Shown here in pieces: positions 49,257-58,289 of a stretch of 64,000 nucleotides of DNA. The position numbers were made by a program, and so were the translations under genes. The stretch spans positions 62,001-126,000 of the forward strand of contig NZ_BJYA01000015.1 of assembly GCF_007991275.1 (NCBI RefSeq), given 5' to 3'. The notes beneath the pieces were generated by a model. The model was not told the DNA's origin. It saw only the letters and a program-made list of their open reading frames with translations, and did not search any database. The DNA comes from Alkalibacillus haloalkaliphilus. GTDB lineage: Bacteria; Bacillota; Bacilli; Bacillales; Alkalibacillaceae. Position 1 is the stretch's first letter. The number at the start of each line of letters is the position of its first letter.

Positions 49257-49691
49257 ATGAGCAACGATGATCGACACCCGAGAAGTTATAGTGAAGATGA
49301 TAATTATTTCGAGCAAAACAATAATTTTAATCCAACTAATGATCCCATCACTGGAATCAGAAATGCTGAAGATGGCATAAGTAACCGAAGTGACGATGTA
49401 GAATTCTCAAGTGATGCAGCGACATTTAATCCTGATGAATTAGACGAAGATAAAATGAGAAAAGAAGAAAAAGAGTCAAGGTATGAAGAACATGTTGATG
49501 CAGGTTGGGGCTGGATCGCTTTAGCAGTATCGTTACTGTCATTCTTTGTATGGACATTACTGTTTGCCGTTATCGGTGTAGTGATGGGTATATATGCTAA
49601 GCGTCGTGGTGCCAATACGTTAGGTAACATAGCGATTGGTATAGCGATTGCAGCAGTAGCGATTAGATTGTTCTTATTTCCGATAATATAG
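49257..49691 (+). CDS. yqfX: YqfX-like two-segment membrane protein (DUF4190-type)
   Basis: A 144-residue protein. The first 80 residues are acidic and Asn-rich, probably disordered; the last 55 hold two membrane segments (GWIALAVSLLSFFVWTLLF and IAIGIAIAAVAIRLFLF) joined by YAKRRGANTLG. The pattern matches DUF4190-type proteins, and yqfX of B. subtilis lies next to ispG as this gene does. Function unknown. Start ATG with GAGGG 6 bases upstream. Confidence 0.7.
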   Translation: MSNDDRHPRSYSEDDNYFEQNNNFNPTNDPITGIRNAEDGISNRSDDVEFSSDAATFNPDELDEDKMRKEEKESRYEEHVDAGWGWIALAVSLLSFFVWTLLFAVIGVVMGIYAKRRGANTLGNIAIGIAIAAVAIRLFLFPII

Positions 49692-49696
49692 ATGTA

Positions 49697-49726
49697 CGGT
49701 CTGCCTATATGGCAGGCCTTTTTTAT
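49697..49726 (+). terminator. Terminator after the yqfX-like gene
   Basis: Arms 49698-49705 and 49711-49718, 8 bp with one G-U, 5-base loop, then TTTTTT. Confidence 0.85.
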
Positions 49727-49764
49727 GTAAAAACCTCCAAATGGATTAACCATTTGGAGGTTTG
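49727..49764 (-). terminator. Terminator after ispG
   Basis: A perfect 14-bp stem, 49731-49744 with 49750-49763, loop ATTAA; read on the minus strand it is followed by a T-run. Confidence 0.88.
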
Positions 49765-49767
49765 CAT

Positions 49768-50871
49768 TTATGCTTCTTGTTCTTCTTTTTGTTTTTGGTA
49801 ATGCTCTTCAGCTAATTTATCGACTTCTTTCTTAAGTTCATCGACCATTATTTCTTCAGGTACTTTTCGAATAATTTCACCGTGTCTGAAAAGTAAGCCT
49901 TCGCCACGGGCACCAGCAATACCAATGTCAGCTTCACGAGCTTCACCAGGACCGTTTACTGCACAACCTAAAACAGCCACTTTAATTGGTGCTTTAATGT
50001 TTTGAATATACTCTTCGACTTCGTTTGCAATCGAAATTAAATCAATTTCAATTCGGCCACATGTTGGGCAAGAAATTAAAGTAGCTGCATTGGCAGCAAG
50101 CCCAAATGATTTTAATAACTCTTTAGCAACTTTAACTTCTTCAACAGGGTCTGCACTTAATGAAATGCGGACAGTGCTTCCAATTCCTTTACTTAAGATC
50201 GCTCCTAAGCCTGCAGCACTTTTAACTGTTCCAGCAAATAAAGTACCAGATTCAGTAATACCTAAGTGAATTGGATAAGTTATTTGTTCAGCTGCCTTTT
50301 CATAGGCTTCACCTGCTAAATGGACATCCGAAGCTTTTAAAGATACGACTATATTGTGAAAGTCTAAGTCCTCTAAAATTTTAATATGGTGTAAAGCACT
50401 TTCTACCATAGCATCAGCTGTTGGGTAACCGTATTTTTCTAATAAATGGCGTTCAAGTGAACCAGCATTAACACCAATACGAATTGGTATACCTTTTTCT
50501 TTTGCTGCATTAACGACTGCTTCAATACGTTCACGCTTACCAATATTACCAGGGTTGATACGAATTTTATCTGCTCCACCTTCAATCGCTTTTAAAGCTA
50601 AACGATAGTCAAAGTGAATATCTACAACAAGTGGAATGTTGATTTGTTTTTTAATTTCTGGGATGGCATTCGCAGCACGGTCATCTGGACATGCTACACG
50701 AACAACTTGACATCCAGCTTCTTCTAAACGGTGTATTTCATTAACTGTTGCTTCTACATCATGTGTTTTTGTAGTAGTCATTGATTGAATAATTACTTCA
50801 TCTTTTCCGCCAATCATGACATTTCCAACACGGACAGGTCTTGTATCTTTACGATGTGTGATCGTAGACAT
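49768..50871 (-). CDS. ispG: 4-hydroxy-3-methylbut-2-en-1-yl diphosphate synthase
   Basis: A 367-residue iron-sulfur enzyme of the MEP pathway that makes HMBPP, the substrate of IspH. N-terminal barrel: [32 protein letters not shown]. Cluster cysteines lie in [13 protein letters not shown] and [18 protein letters not shown] precedes the ATG at 50871. It is divergent from the NfeD-like gene. Confidence 0.96.
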   Translation of the reverse strand: MSTITHRKDTRPVRVGNVMIGGKDEVIIQSMTTTKTHDVEATVNEIHRLEEAGCQVVRVACPDDRAANAIPEIKKQINIPLVVDIHFDYRLALKAIEGGADKIRINPGNIGKRERIEAVVNAAKEKGIPIRIGVNAGSLERHLLEKYGYPTADAMVESALHHIKILEDLDFHNIVVSLKASDVHLAGEAYEKAAEQITYPIHLGITESGTLFAGTVKSAAGLGAILSKGIGSTVRISLSADPVEEVKVAKELLKSFGLAANAATLISCPTCGRIEIDLISIANEVEEYIQNIKAPIKVAVLGCAVNGPGEAREADIGIAGARGEGLLFRHGEIIRKVPEEIMVDELKKEVDKLAEEHYQKQKEEQEA

Positions 50872-51037
50872 CTTTCAACTCTCCTTTTATATATACAATG
50901 GAAAATTTTAAGCTCTCCATAAAGAATCATAACATAAGTTTAGTTTAACATGCTAACTTAGATAACTGCTATAATAAATATATAGTATTTAATATGTCAG
51001 AAAAATGCATTAGAATATAAAAAAGGGAGGGAATATA

Positions 51038-51679
51038 ATGATTGAAAGTGTATTAGGAGTATTTGTCATTACTGGGGTTGCGATGTTCTTTTTCTTTGCT
51101 GAAATCTTAATCCGTTTAAGAGGGTTAGGTGCCTTAATTGGTGTGATTACAATAGGGTTGTACTTTTCATCATTTTTATCCACGGCGGATTTAATATTAG
51201 TCGGATTGGGCTTTGCTTTAGGCCTCGCATTAATTATTGCTGATGGCAAATTTGTGAATGATGGTATTTTAGGAGTTATCGGTTTTTTTGTAGTATTATT
51301 TTCAGTAGCTTTCGCTGCTCCTGACGGTATATATGCTACGTATAGTATTGCTGGTGTAATATTAGGTTCTTTAAGTAGTTTAATCTTAATTAGAATTGAT
51401 GCATTACCGAAGCGTGCTATGTGGGGAAAATTAGCTTTAAAAGATCAGTTGACAAGTGAAAAAGGTTATAATTCTTTAAATGAATCCTACAAAGAGTTAG
51501 TTGGAAAAGCAGGGGTGACTGAATCAATTTTAAGGCCTACAGGTACAGTGAAGATTGAAGATGAAAGATACAGTGCTGTATCTAATGGACAGTATATAGA
51601 ACCTGGCCAAAATGTAAAAGTTGTAGCAGTCGATGGAACGAAAATATTAGTTGAAAAAGAAGAGAGCAGTGAGGACTAA
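51038..51679 (+). CDS. Short NfeD-family membrane protein
   Basis: A 213-residue protein with about five N-terminal membrane segments (to about residue 125) and a C-terminal OB-fold NfeD domain (ELVGKAGVTESILRPTGTVK, then IEPGQNVKVVAVDGTKILVE). It lacks the protease domain of YqeZ, so it is an NfeD1b-type protein. Such proteins usually work with a flotillin, yet none is next to it here. A TATAAT with an extended -10 lies at 50970-50975. Its stop codon lies in a hairpin shared with the next gene. Confidence 0.85.
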   Translation: MIESVLGVFVITGVAMFFFFAEILIRLRGLGALIGVITIGLYFSSFLSTADLILVGLGFALGLALIIADGKFVNDGILGVIGFFVVLFSVAFAAPDGIYATYSIAGVILGSLSSLILIRIDALPKRAMWGKLALKDQLTSEKGYNSLNESYKELVGKAGVTESILRPTGTVKIEDERYSAVSNGQYIEPGQNVKVVAVDGTKILVEKEESSED

Positions 51680-51700
51680 TCCTCACTGCTCTGTTTGTTT
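51663..51700. terminator. Bidirectional terminator spanning both stop codons
   Basis: A perfect 13-bp stem, 51663-51675 with 51680-51692, loop CTAA that holds the stop of the NfeD gene. T-rich sequence follows on both strands. The convergent genes are only 3 bases apart. Confidence 0.85.
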
Positions 51701-52438
51701 AGGAATATGCTTTAAGACTAAGTACATAATGATGAAACTACCTAACCAAAATATTATTCCGGATAAATTTTGTTGAATACCTGTCCATTGAATAATGCTT
51801 ACCATGATTGTTGGTAAAGTGGCCACATAAACAGCTAATTTCCAAATGCCACTAAACTGCGCTTCTCGATTTAACGATTTATTTCCGATGAAACCAGCAA
51901 AACCTAATAGTGTAACCTCTGCTAGCTTAATGACAAAGGAAATGAAGAAATAAATAATAGTTGATACCAAAATTAAAGTTAAAATAAATTGATCTAATCC
52001 ATCAACAATTTGTTGTAACGTAAAATCCCCACTTGAAATAACATCATCATATAAGAAAGAGTAATGATTTCGGTCAGTGACGAGAGTTGCTTGTTCTGAT
52101 TGGAAATATAAGACGACATTACCTTCAGCTTGTTCAAAACCTTCTTCTGTAAAGGCAATAGAAGTATTACCTTCTTCAACTAGAGATCGGTCTTCATCAA
52201 GGTTGACAGTCTCCCCGTCAAAATGTCCAGTTAACTCATCAGATATTGCCGAATCACTTATTTGGTTCACTGCTTGTTGTGAATCGAATGCCATAATAGC
52301 GGCATATGGTATTGCCAATAAAAACATAAGAGTTATTAAATAAACTATTGGTTTGCTTATTTTTTCTGATCTTAACTTGGCAACATTTTTAAAGTTAGAC
52401 AAGCTCCAAATGAATCTTTTTAATATATTAACCTTCAT
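51683..52438 (-). CDS. yqgB: DUF1189 membrane protein (YqgB-like)
   Basis: A 251-residue protein with a membrane segment near the N terminus (about 30-47), an acidic extracytoplasmic domain (about 50-145) and three or four C-terminal membrane segments. The start SLSNFKNVAKLRSEKISKPI fits the DUF1189 family. B. subtilis has the DUF1189 protein YqgB near sodA, which supports the name. Function unknown. GGGAGG lies before the ATG. Confidence 0.75.
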   Translation of the reverse strand: MKVNILKRFIWSLSNFKNVAKLRSEKISKPIVYLITLMFLLAIPYAAIMAFDSQQAVNQISDSAISDELTGHFDGETVNLDEDRSLVEEGNTSIAFTEEGFEQAEGNVVLYFQSEQATLVTDRNHYSFLYDDVISSGDFTLQQIVDGLDQFILTLILVSTIIYFFISFVIKLAEVTLLGFAGFIGNKSLNREAQFSGIWKLAVYVATLPTIMVSIIQWTGIQQNLSGIIFWLGSFIIMYLVLKHIPKQTEQ

Positions 52439-52644
52439 GCAATTCCTCCCATATAGCTCTTTACTATAATAACTAACAACGCCCTTGCGAACAATAAATT
52501 TATAACATTTTTTATATTTAAATAGCTATTGTTAAGTTTTTGTAAAGAATGTCGAGAATAGGTTTACTTTGTTGAATGTATCGGAGCATAATGGACTTGT
52601 TGAAATCAACATAGATAAACATATTTTGATCTGAGGTGAGGAAT

Positions 52645-54276
52645 GTGGAAGAAGTTTCAGTTCAACAAATGATATTCCTGTTTGTTGGTGGACTAGGTCT
52701 TTTCTTATTTGGAATTAAGTACATGGGGGATGGTTTACAACGATCAGCTGGTGATAAGTTAAGGGACATTTTAGATCGTTTTACAACAAACCCTTTTATG
52801 GGTGTACTTGCTGGTATTGTCGTAACTGTTCTTTTACAAACAAGTACAGGTACAACGGTATTAACTATTGGTTTAGTTAATGCGGGATTCATGACATTAA
52901 GACAAGCTATTGGTGTTATTATGGGTGCCAACGTAGGTACTACAGTAACTGCATTTATTATTGGTATCGACATCTCTGCGTATGCACTGCCAATACTAGC
53001 GGTTGGTACATTTTTACTGTTTTTCTTCAAAAATAAAAAAGTTGTTTATTTTGGACAAACGGTATTCGGTTTTGGAGCCATTTTCTATGGACTGGAGCTA
53101 ATGAGTGACGGGCTAAGACCTCTGAGAGGAATGCAAGCATTCCAAGATCTGACTGTTACCATGAGTGATATACCTTTATTAGGTGTTGCAATTGGTACCA
53201 TTTTTACAGTTAGTGTTCAAAGCTCTACAGCAGCAATTGGTGTATTACAGTCGTTACATGCTGAAGGAGCAATAGAGCTTCAAGCTGCTTTACCTGTGTT
53301 ATTTGGTGATAATATTGGTACGACAATTACTGCTGTATTAGCAGCGATGGGTGCGAGTGTTGCAGCTAAACGAGCAGCAGCTTCACACGTAATATTCAAC
53401 TTATTGGGTACTACAGTCTTTTTAATATTATTAATACCTTTCACAATGGCTGTAGAATGGTTTAGAGATGTATTAGTATTAGAACCGAGGATGACCATTG
53501 CGTTTGCACACGGAATTTTCAATGTTTCTAATACCGTAATCCAATTTCCATTTATAGCTTTATTAGCATTAATCGTAACAAAGCTTGTACCTGGTGAAGA
53601 TTCTGTCGTTGATTCGAAGCCTAAGCATTTAGATCCTATATTCTTAGAGCAATCACCTTCAATGGCAATTTCTCAAGCTAAAGCTGAAACACTTAGAATG
53701 GGTGAAGTTGCAATTAAAGGTTTAGAGCAAACACGAGAGTATTTAAACTCAAATCAACCTAAAAATGCAGAAATCGCGTTATCATTAGAAGATGCAATTA
53801 ATAACTTAGATAAGAAAATTACGAACTACTTAGTGCAAGTATCTAGCCAAGATATTACACAAGCAGATAGTAATGTTCACTCGACGGTAGTTGATGTTGT
53901 TCGTGATATGGAACGAATTGGTGATCATTTCGAAAATATCGTTGAACTGAATGAATATAAAATTGCTAACAAAGTCCATTTAACAGAGCAAGCAATGGAA
54001 GACTTAAACGAAATGTTTGACTTAACCGTTGAAACGGTAACGCAAGCTATTAAGGCGTTTGAAGATGGAGATGTTGAGTTAGCGAAAAAAGCAATGGAAA
54101 AAGAGAATAAAATCGATGAAATGGAAAGAGTTTATCGTAAGAAGCATATTCATCGTTTGAATGAAGGTAAATGTTCTGGCACAGCTGGAATTATCTTTGT
54201 TGACATTATTAGTAACCTAGAACGTATTGGAGATCACGCATTAAATATCGCGCAAGAAGTTAATCATGAAGAATAG
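52645..54276 (+). CDS. Na/Pi cotransporter with PhoU domain
   Basis: A 543-residue protein. Two Na/Pi-cotransporter repeats with the signatures LLQTSTGTTVL and VQSSTAAIGVL lie in eight or so membrane segments (about 5-310). A PhoU-like helical domain (about 340-543, with MERIGDHFENI and LERIGDHALNI) completes it. It likely moves phosphate with sodium, which would suit a salt habitat. I chose GTG 52645; the GTG at 52636 is inside the GAGGTGAGG ribosome site. Confidence 0.88.
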   Translation: MEEVSVQQMIFLFVGGLGLFLFGIKYMGDGLQRSAGDKLRDILDRFTTNPFMGVLAGIVVTVLLQTSTGTTVLTIGLVNAGFMTLRQAIGVIMGANVGTTVTAFIIGIDISAYALPILAVGTFLLFFFKNKKVVYFGQTVFGFGAIFYGLELMSDGLRPLRGMQAFQDLTVTMSDIPLLGVAIGTIFTVSVQSSTAAIGVLQSLHAEGAIELQAALPVLFGDNIGTTITAVLAAMGASVAAKRAAASHVIFNLLGTTVFLILLIPFTMAVEWFRDVLVLEPRMTIAFAHGIFNVSNTVIQFPFIALLALIVTKLVPGEDSVVDSKPKHLDPIFLEQSPSMAISQAKAETLRMGEVAIKGLEQTREYLNSNQPKNAEIALSLEDAINNLDKKITNYLVQVSSQDITQADSNVHSTVVDVVRDMERIGDHFENIVELNEYKIANKVHLTEQAMEDLNEMFDLTVETVTQAIKAFEDGDVELAKKAMEKENKIDEMERVYRKKHIHRLNEGKCSGTAGIIFVDIISNLERIGDHALNIAQEVNHEE

Positions 54277-54281
54277 ATAAA

Positions 54282-54318
54282 AATCAAGACAGGCTAAGCA
54301 CTTTAGCCTGTCTTGATT
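54282..54318. terminator. Strong hairpin between the Na/Pi gene and the tRNA cluster
   Basis: A perfect 16-bp stem, 54282-54297 with 54303-54318, 5-base loop. No T-run follows on the plus strand, but on the minus strand a TTTTT follows, so it may stop antisense transcription as well. Confidence 0.65.
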
Positions 54319-54358
54319 AATAAATTAAATGCTTTTATAAAAAAACCAATCAACTCTG

Positions 54359-54387
54359 TTGACAACCCTACAGTATCATGGTAAATT
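54359..54387 (+). promoter_or_regulatory. Promoter of the tRNA cluster
   Basis: A perfect TTGACA (54359-54364), 17-base spacer, TAAATT (54382-54387), about 55 bases before the first tRNA. Confidence 0.6.
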
Positions 54388-54446
54388 ATATCTCGTCGCT
54401 GTTGATAGGTTTTAGCTTACACAGCACAAACATACCTTTGTTATTT

Positions 54447-54521
54447 TCCAGCGTAGCTCAGAGGTAGAGCAGTTGGCTGTTAACCAATTGGTCGCAGGTT
54501 CGAATCCTGCCGCTGGAGCCA
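54447..54521 (+). tRNA. tRNA-Asn (GTT)
   Basis: Acceptor TCCAGCG pairs with CGCTGGA; the anticodon loop CTGTTAA gives GTT; T-loop GGTTCGAAT. The CCA end is encoded. Confidence 0.95.
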
Positions 54522-54522
54522 T

Positions 54523-54596
54523 GGCGGCGTAGCTCAGCTGGCGAGAGCGTACGGTTCATACCCGTGAGGTCGGGGGTTCGATCCCCTCCGCCGCTA
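54523..54596 (+). tRNA. tRNA-Met (CAT), elongator
   Basis: Anticodon loop TTCATAC gives CAT. The sequence closely follows the Bacillus elongator tRNA-Met, including the G-T pair at the end of the acceptor stem. The CCA end is not encoded: the discriminator A is followed by TTA. It starts 1 base after the tRNA-Asn CCA. Confidence 0.92.
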
Positions 54597-54628
54597 TTAC
54601 ATAATTATAAACTTACATACTTAAATAT

Positions 54629-54705
54629 GGCGGTCGTGGCGAAGGGGTTAACGCACCGGATTGTGGCTCCGGCACTCGTGGGTTCGATTCCCACCGATCG
54701 CCCCA
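54629..54705 (+). tRNA. tRNA-His (GTG)
   Basis: Anticodon loop TTGTGGC gives GTG. The extra G at position -1 (54629) pairs with C73, the histidine identity element. CCA is encoded. Confidence 0.95.
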
Positions 54706-54715
54706 TTACTTAAGT

Positions 54716-54792
54716 GGACCCTTAGCTCAGCTGGTTAGAGCTATCGGCTCATAACCGATCGGTCGCAGGTTCGAGTCCTGCAGGGTCCACCA
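54716..54792 (+). tRNA. tRNA-Ile2 (CAT, lysidine-modified)
   Basis: The anticodon is CAT, but the body (GGACCCTTAGCTCAGC, anticodon stem CGGCTCATAACCG) matches the minor tRNA-Ile, in which TilS turns C34 into lysidine to read AUA. CCA is encoded. It could be misread as tRNA-Met by simple anticodon rules. Confidence 0.85.
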
Positions 54793-54813
54793 TTACAATG
54801 TTATATTTTATTC

Positions 54814-54906
54814 GGAGGAGTACCCAAGTCTGGCTGAAGGGAGCGGTCTTGAAAACCGCCAGGGGCTTCACGGCCCGCGGGGGTTCGAATCCCTCCTCCT
54901 CCGCCA
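54814..54906 (+). tRNA. tRNA-Ser (TGA)
   Basis: A 93-base class II tRNA with a long variable arm. Acceptor GGAGGAG pairs with CTCCTCC; the anticodon loop CTTGAAA gives TGA. CCA is encoded. Confidence 0.95.
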
Positions 54907-54910
54907 TTAA

Positions 54911-54940
54911 ATCAAGCTTATATATGAGCTTGTTTTTTTA
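54911..54940 (+). terminator. Terminator of the tRNA cluster
   Basis: CAAGCT (54913-54918) pairs with AGCTTG (54927-54932), extendable inward, followed by seven T. Confidence 0.85.
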
Positions 54941-54954
54941 TGGTTAAAATTTGT

Positions 54955-56046
54955 TTAAGTAATTTCTATATGCTTAGTCCAATCATTCTCAAACTTTTTA
55001 TAATACCTTACAATCGCTGGTAAATACTCCTTAAGATCAGGACAGGTAATGCCTGCACTTTGTAATTCCTCAATCGTTTTTGAACAATCAAAATCCGACT
55101 CACAATAAAAATAATCTAACGCCTCTTTCTCAATTCTGAACCATTTACGAAACGAAGAAAAAGATAAAAATGCTTTACCAATAGTTAATGGAACATTACC
55201 GATAGGGTTTTTACCTAAGTATGCTTGTGTAAACATTTCATAAACATCTTGAGCATGGTAGGGTTTAGGGTCAGTTAGATGAAATGTTTTACCTTTACTT
55301 GTTTCACTGTGTGCTAAATGCATCGTTCCTTTCACAATATAATCAATTGGAACAAAGTTAGCTAAGGCCTTTCCTTTTCCGAGATAAGGAATGAGTGGCA
55401 GTGACTTTAATCTTTGTAAATAGTTTAAAATAAAATATGGTCCATCGAATTTACTCGTTGAACCACTTTGCGAATGACCAATTACAATTCCTGGACGAAT
55501 TATTGTAGTCGGAACATTTGGTTTAATGGCTTCAGTCAGTTTTTCTGCTTCGAACTTAGTTTTTTCATAATGATTTTTAAATGATTGCCCATGATCTAAT
55601 TCATGTTCGTAAATTTTACCTTCACGGTCACCTGATACATAAGCTGTGCTAAAATACACAAACCGTTCTATGTTGTCGCACTGACTAACAAAGTTATTAA
55701 CATGGTTTGTACCAATTACATTTACTTTATGAGCAATGTCGTAAGGTACAGCTAGGTCATATAAAGCGGCTAAATGAAAAACGTGAGTAACGTCATGTTG
55801 GATGTTATTAGCTATTCTTTGATTAATAGCAAGCCCTTCTTTAGTGATGTCCCCTTTAACAATAGTCAACTTATCTCTAGTGACTTCTTCCTCAATAACA
55901 ATATGGTTTAATAAGTTATTAGCTTCATCAAAAGCCTGCTCTAAAACAAGTAAGTAAATGTGGTCAAAATCTTTTTGACGAATAATTTCACGGATTAAAT
56001 TTGCAGATATAAAACCAGGAAACCCAGTAAATAAATATGATTTCAT
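54955..56046 (-). CDS. SDR-family NAD(P)-dependent reductase (NAD_binding_4 type)
   Basis: A 363-residue extended short-chain dehydrogenase. The N-terminal nucleotide motif is TGFPGFISANL, with FHLAALYDLA and the active-site YEKTK (after FSTAYVSGDR). The fold resembles thioester reductase or male-sterility-type domains (PF07993). Substrate unknown. I chose ATG 56046, seven bases after GAGGTGA; the GTG at 56055 is inside that site. It is convergent with the tRNA cluster and divergent from sodA. I do not recall it at this place in B. subtilis. Confidence 0.85.
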   Translation of the reverse strand: MKSYLFTGFPGFISANLIREIIRQKDFDHIYLLVLEQAFDEANNLLNHIVIEEEVTRDKLTIVKGDITKEGLAINQRIANNIQHDVTHVFHLAALYDLAVPYDIAHKVNVIGTNHVNNFVSQCDNIERFVYFSTAYVSGDREGKIYEHELDHGQSFKNHYEKTKFEAEKLTEAIKPNVPTTIIRPGIVIGHSQSGSTSKFDGPYFILNYLQRLKSLPLIPYLGKGKALANFVPIDYIVKGTMHLAHSETSKGKTFHLTDPKPYHAQDVYEMFTQAYLGKNPIGNVPLTIGKAFLSFSSFRKWFRIEKEALDYFYCESDFDCSKTIEELQSAGITCPDLKEYLPAIVRYYKKFENDWTKHIEIT

Positions 56047-56114
56047 TTTAATCACCTCATTTAAAATTATTTTAGCATATAATTCAGAATATTTAATTTC
56101 ATAAGAACTATGAG

Positions 56115-56144
56115 TTTAAATGAATTATTTTATGGGTATATAAT
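56115..56144 (+). promoter_or_regulatory. Possible promoter of sodA
   Basis: TTTAAA (56115-56120), 18-base spacer, perfect TATAAT (56139-56144). It would give a leader of about 110 bases. Confidence 0.35.
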
Positions 56145-56262
56145 TTACGGAGATACTTTTAAGGCAAAAAACTTGCATATCAGCCATTCGGTTGATAACC
56201 TTTTACTGAGTGGAAATTCAGAAAATACTTTCCACCGTATTATGTTGAAGGAGGAATTAATT

Positions 56263-56874
56263 ATGGCTAAATTTGAACTACCAGAATTACCTTATGCTTA
56301 CGATGCATTAGAACCACACATCGACCAAGAGACAATGAACATTCACCACACGAAACACCATAATACGTATGTGACGAAGTTGAATGCTGCTCTAGAAGGG
56401 CACGCGGATCTTCAAGACAAATCATTAGAAGAACTACTTCAAAACCTAGACTCACTTCCAAGTGACATTCAAACTGCAGTACGTAACAACGGCGGTGGTC
56501 ACGCTAACCATACATTATTCTGGACTATTCTTTCACCAAATGGTGGCGGTGAGCCAACAGGTGAATTAGCAGAAAAAATTAAAGAAGCTTTCGGTAGCTT
56601 TGATCAATTCAAGGAAGATTTTGCTGCAGCTGGTGCTGGCCGTTTCGGTTCAGGTTGGGCATGGTTAGTAGTTAAAAACGGTAATGTTGAAATTACATCA
56701 ACTCCAAACCAAGACACACCGGTTATGGAAGGTGTTACACCAATTTTAGGATTAGACGTTTGGGAGCACGCTTACTACTTGAAGTACCAAAACCGTCGTC
56801 CAGATTACATTAATGCATTCTGGAACGTTGTTAATTGGGACGAAGTAAGCAAGCGTTACGAAGAAGCTAAATAA
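56263..56874 (+). CDS. sodA: Superoxide dismutase (Mn)
   Basis: A 203-residue Mn/Fe superoxide dismutase. Metal ligands are the His in MNIHHTKHH, the His in HANHTLFW, and Asp and His in [11 protein letters not shown]. Manganese is favoured by resemblance to Bacillus SodA ([20 protein letters not shown]). I chose ATG 56263 with AAGGAGG upstream; the frame is open further upstream but without family similarity. A terminator follows. Confidence 0.96.
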   Translation: MAKFELPELPYAYDALEPHIDQETMNIHHTKHHNTYVTKLNAALEGHADLQDKSLEELLQNLDSLPSDIQTAVRNNGGGHANHTLFWTILSPNGGGEPTGELAEKIKEAFGSFDQFKEDFAAAGAGRFGSGWAWLVVKNGNVEITSTPNQDTPVMEGVTPILGLDVWEHAYYLKYQNRRPDYINAFWNVVNWDEVSKRYEEAK

Positions 56875-56883
56875 TAATTATAC

Positions 56884-56917
56884 AAAGCTTGTACCTATTT
56901 AGGTGCAAGCTTTTTCT
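56884..56917 (+). terminator. Terminator after sodA
   Basis: Arms 56884-56896 and 56901-56913, 13 bp with one T-G pair, then a T-run. Confidence 0.88.
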
Positions 56918-56981
56918 TTTTGGTTTAGTTGCATAAGCGACCTTTTATTGCAAAAACTACAGATAGAAACGAGGGAGTTGT

Positions 56982-58208
56982 ATGTTGCTAAACCGCTTAA
57001 GTCAAGATGTGAGTGATCATGAACGCAAAAACTTATACTTACTTCTAGCCATTGGGCTGTTATATACGCTTGGGATTTTCCTTTCGAATATCTTCGTCAA
57101 CATCTTTTTATGGAAACAATCAGAAGATATACAAGTAGTTGCTGTTTATAACTTATTTATAGCGATCTCACAAACGTTAATTTATATTTTGTTTGGTAAA
57201 TGGGCGAAAAAGATTGACCGAATATTAATATTAAGAGCGGGAATCACGTTAATATCAATATTTTTTATATCAGTGTTAGCGTTTGGCGAAAATGCTGCTC
57301 ACTACAATCTTCTACTAGGAAGTTTGTTAGGTGCTGGCTATGGGTTTTTTTGGTTAGCTTTTAATGTATTAACGTTTGAAGTAACCGAACCTTACACACG
57401 CGATTTTTTCAATAGTACATTAGGGATGTTGCAATCATTTAGTGGAATGGTTGGGCCTATAACGGCTGGTTTTATTATTACAGTGTTGACCGGGTATACG
57501 GGCTATTTAACCATCTTTTTTATTTCATTTATTCTCTTTATATTAGCTGTTGTTTGTAGCTTCTTTATCGAAAGAAGAGAGATAGAAGGAACTTATGCTT
57601 TACGCGTTGCACTTAAAGAAAGACAAGAAAACGTAAACTGGAAAAGACTATTAAATGCTCACTTTTTTCAAGGAACGAGAGAAGGAGTCTTTTTATTTTT
57701 AGTTGGTTTATTAGTATATATGGGAACACAAAGTGAAATGACGGTTGGTATTTATAACTTTATCTATGCCGCTACTTCTTTGTTAGCTTATCAAGTCGTA
57801 GCGCGTGTAGTGAAACCTTCTAACCGAATTAAGTTTATTACATTTGGTGCGATTAGTTTGTATTTAGCGATTTTTTGGTTACTCATTTCGAACTTGTCTT
57901 ATGAATTCTTCATTTTTGGAGCGATTGTTGGTATTGCTTTTCCGCTATTCTTTGCTCCATATATGTCGATCTCATATGATGTGATTGGTAAGGCAAACCA
58001 GGCTCGTGAGTACCGGATTGAGTATATCATTTTACGTGAGATCTTTTTGAATTTAGGACGTGGAACATCGTTATTGCTCTTTTTGCTCGGTTTGCTTTTT
58101 ATGGATCAATCAATGTGGATTCAGTACGGAATTGTCATATTTGGAGTTGGCTATTTAATTGTAAACATTTATCTAGCCAAAATTGTTAAAGGTAGCCAAA
58201 AGACTTAA
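56982..58208 (+). CDS. yqgE: YqgE-like MFS transporter
   Basis: A 408-residue major facilitator with about twelve membrane segments. The N terminus (LSQDVSDHERKNLYLLLAIG) and the loop WAKKIDR, in place of the usual GxxxDR/K, are seen. It stands between sodA and pbpA, as yqgE does in B. subtilis. Substrate unknown. GAGGGAG precedes the ATG. Confidence 0.85.
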   Translation: MLLNRLSQDVSDHERKNLYLLLAIGLLYTLGIFLSNIFVNIFLWKQSEDIQVVAVYNLFIAISQTLIYILFGKWAKKIDRILILRAGITLISIFFISVLAFGENAAHYNLLLGSLLGAGYGFFWLAFNVLTFEVTEPYTRDFFNSTLGMLQSFSGMVGPITAGFIITVLTGYTGYLTIFFISFILFILAVVCSFFIERREIEGTYALRVALKERQENVNWKRLLNAHFFQGTREGVFLFLVGLLVYMGTQSEMTVGIYNFIYAATSLLAYQVVARVVKPSNRIKFITFGAISLYLAIFWLLISNLSYEFFIFGAIVGIAFPLFFAPYMSISYDVIGKANQAREYRIEYIILREIFLNLGRGTSLLLFLLGLLFMDQSMWIQYGIVIFGVGYLIVNIYLAKIVKGSQKT

Positions 58209-58240
58209 CAAATCTGTACCATTCTTCCCTTATTTATTCA

Positions 58241-58258
58241 TGAAAAAGATGCTATAAT
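58241..58258 (+). promoter_or_regulatory. Extended -10 promoter of pbpA
   Basis: TGCTATAAT at 58250-58258 region: a perfect TATAAT (58253-58258) with a TGn extension. No convincing -35 is present. It lies about 30 bases before the start. Confidence 0.45.
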
Positions 58259-58289
58259 ATGTATTAGCATTTAAGGGGAGGAGCTAACA

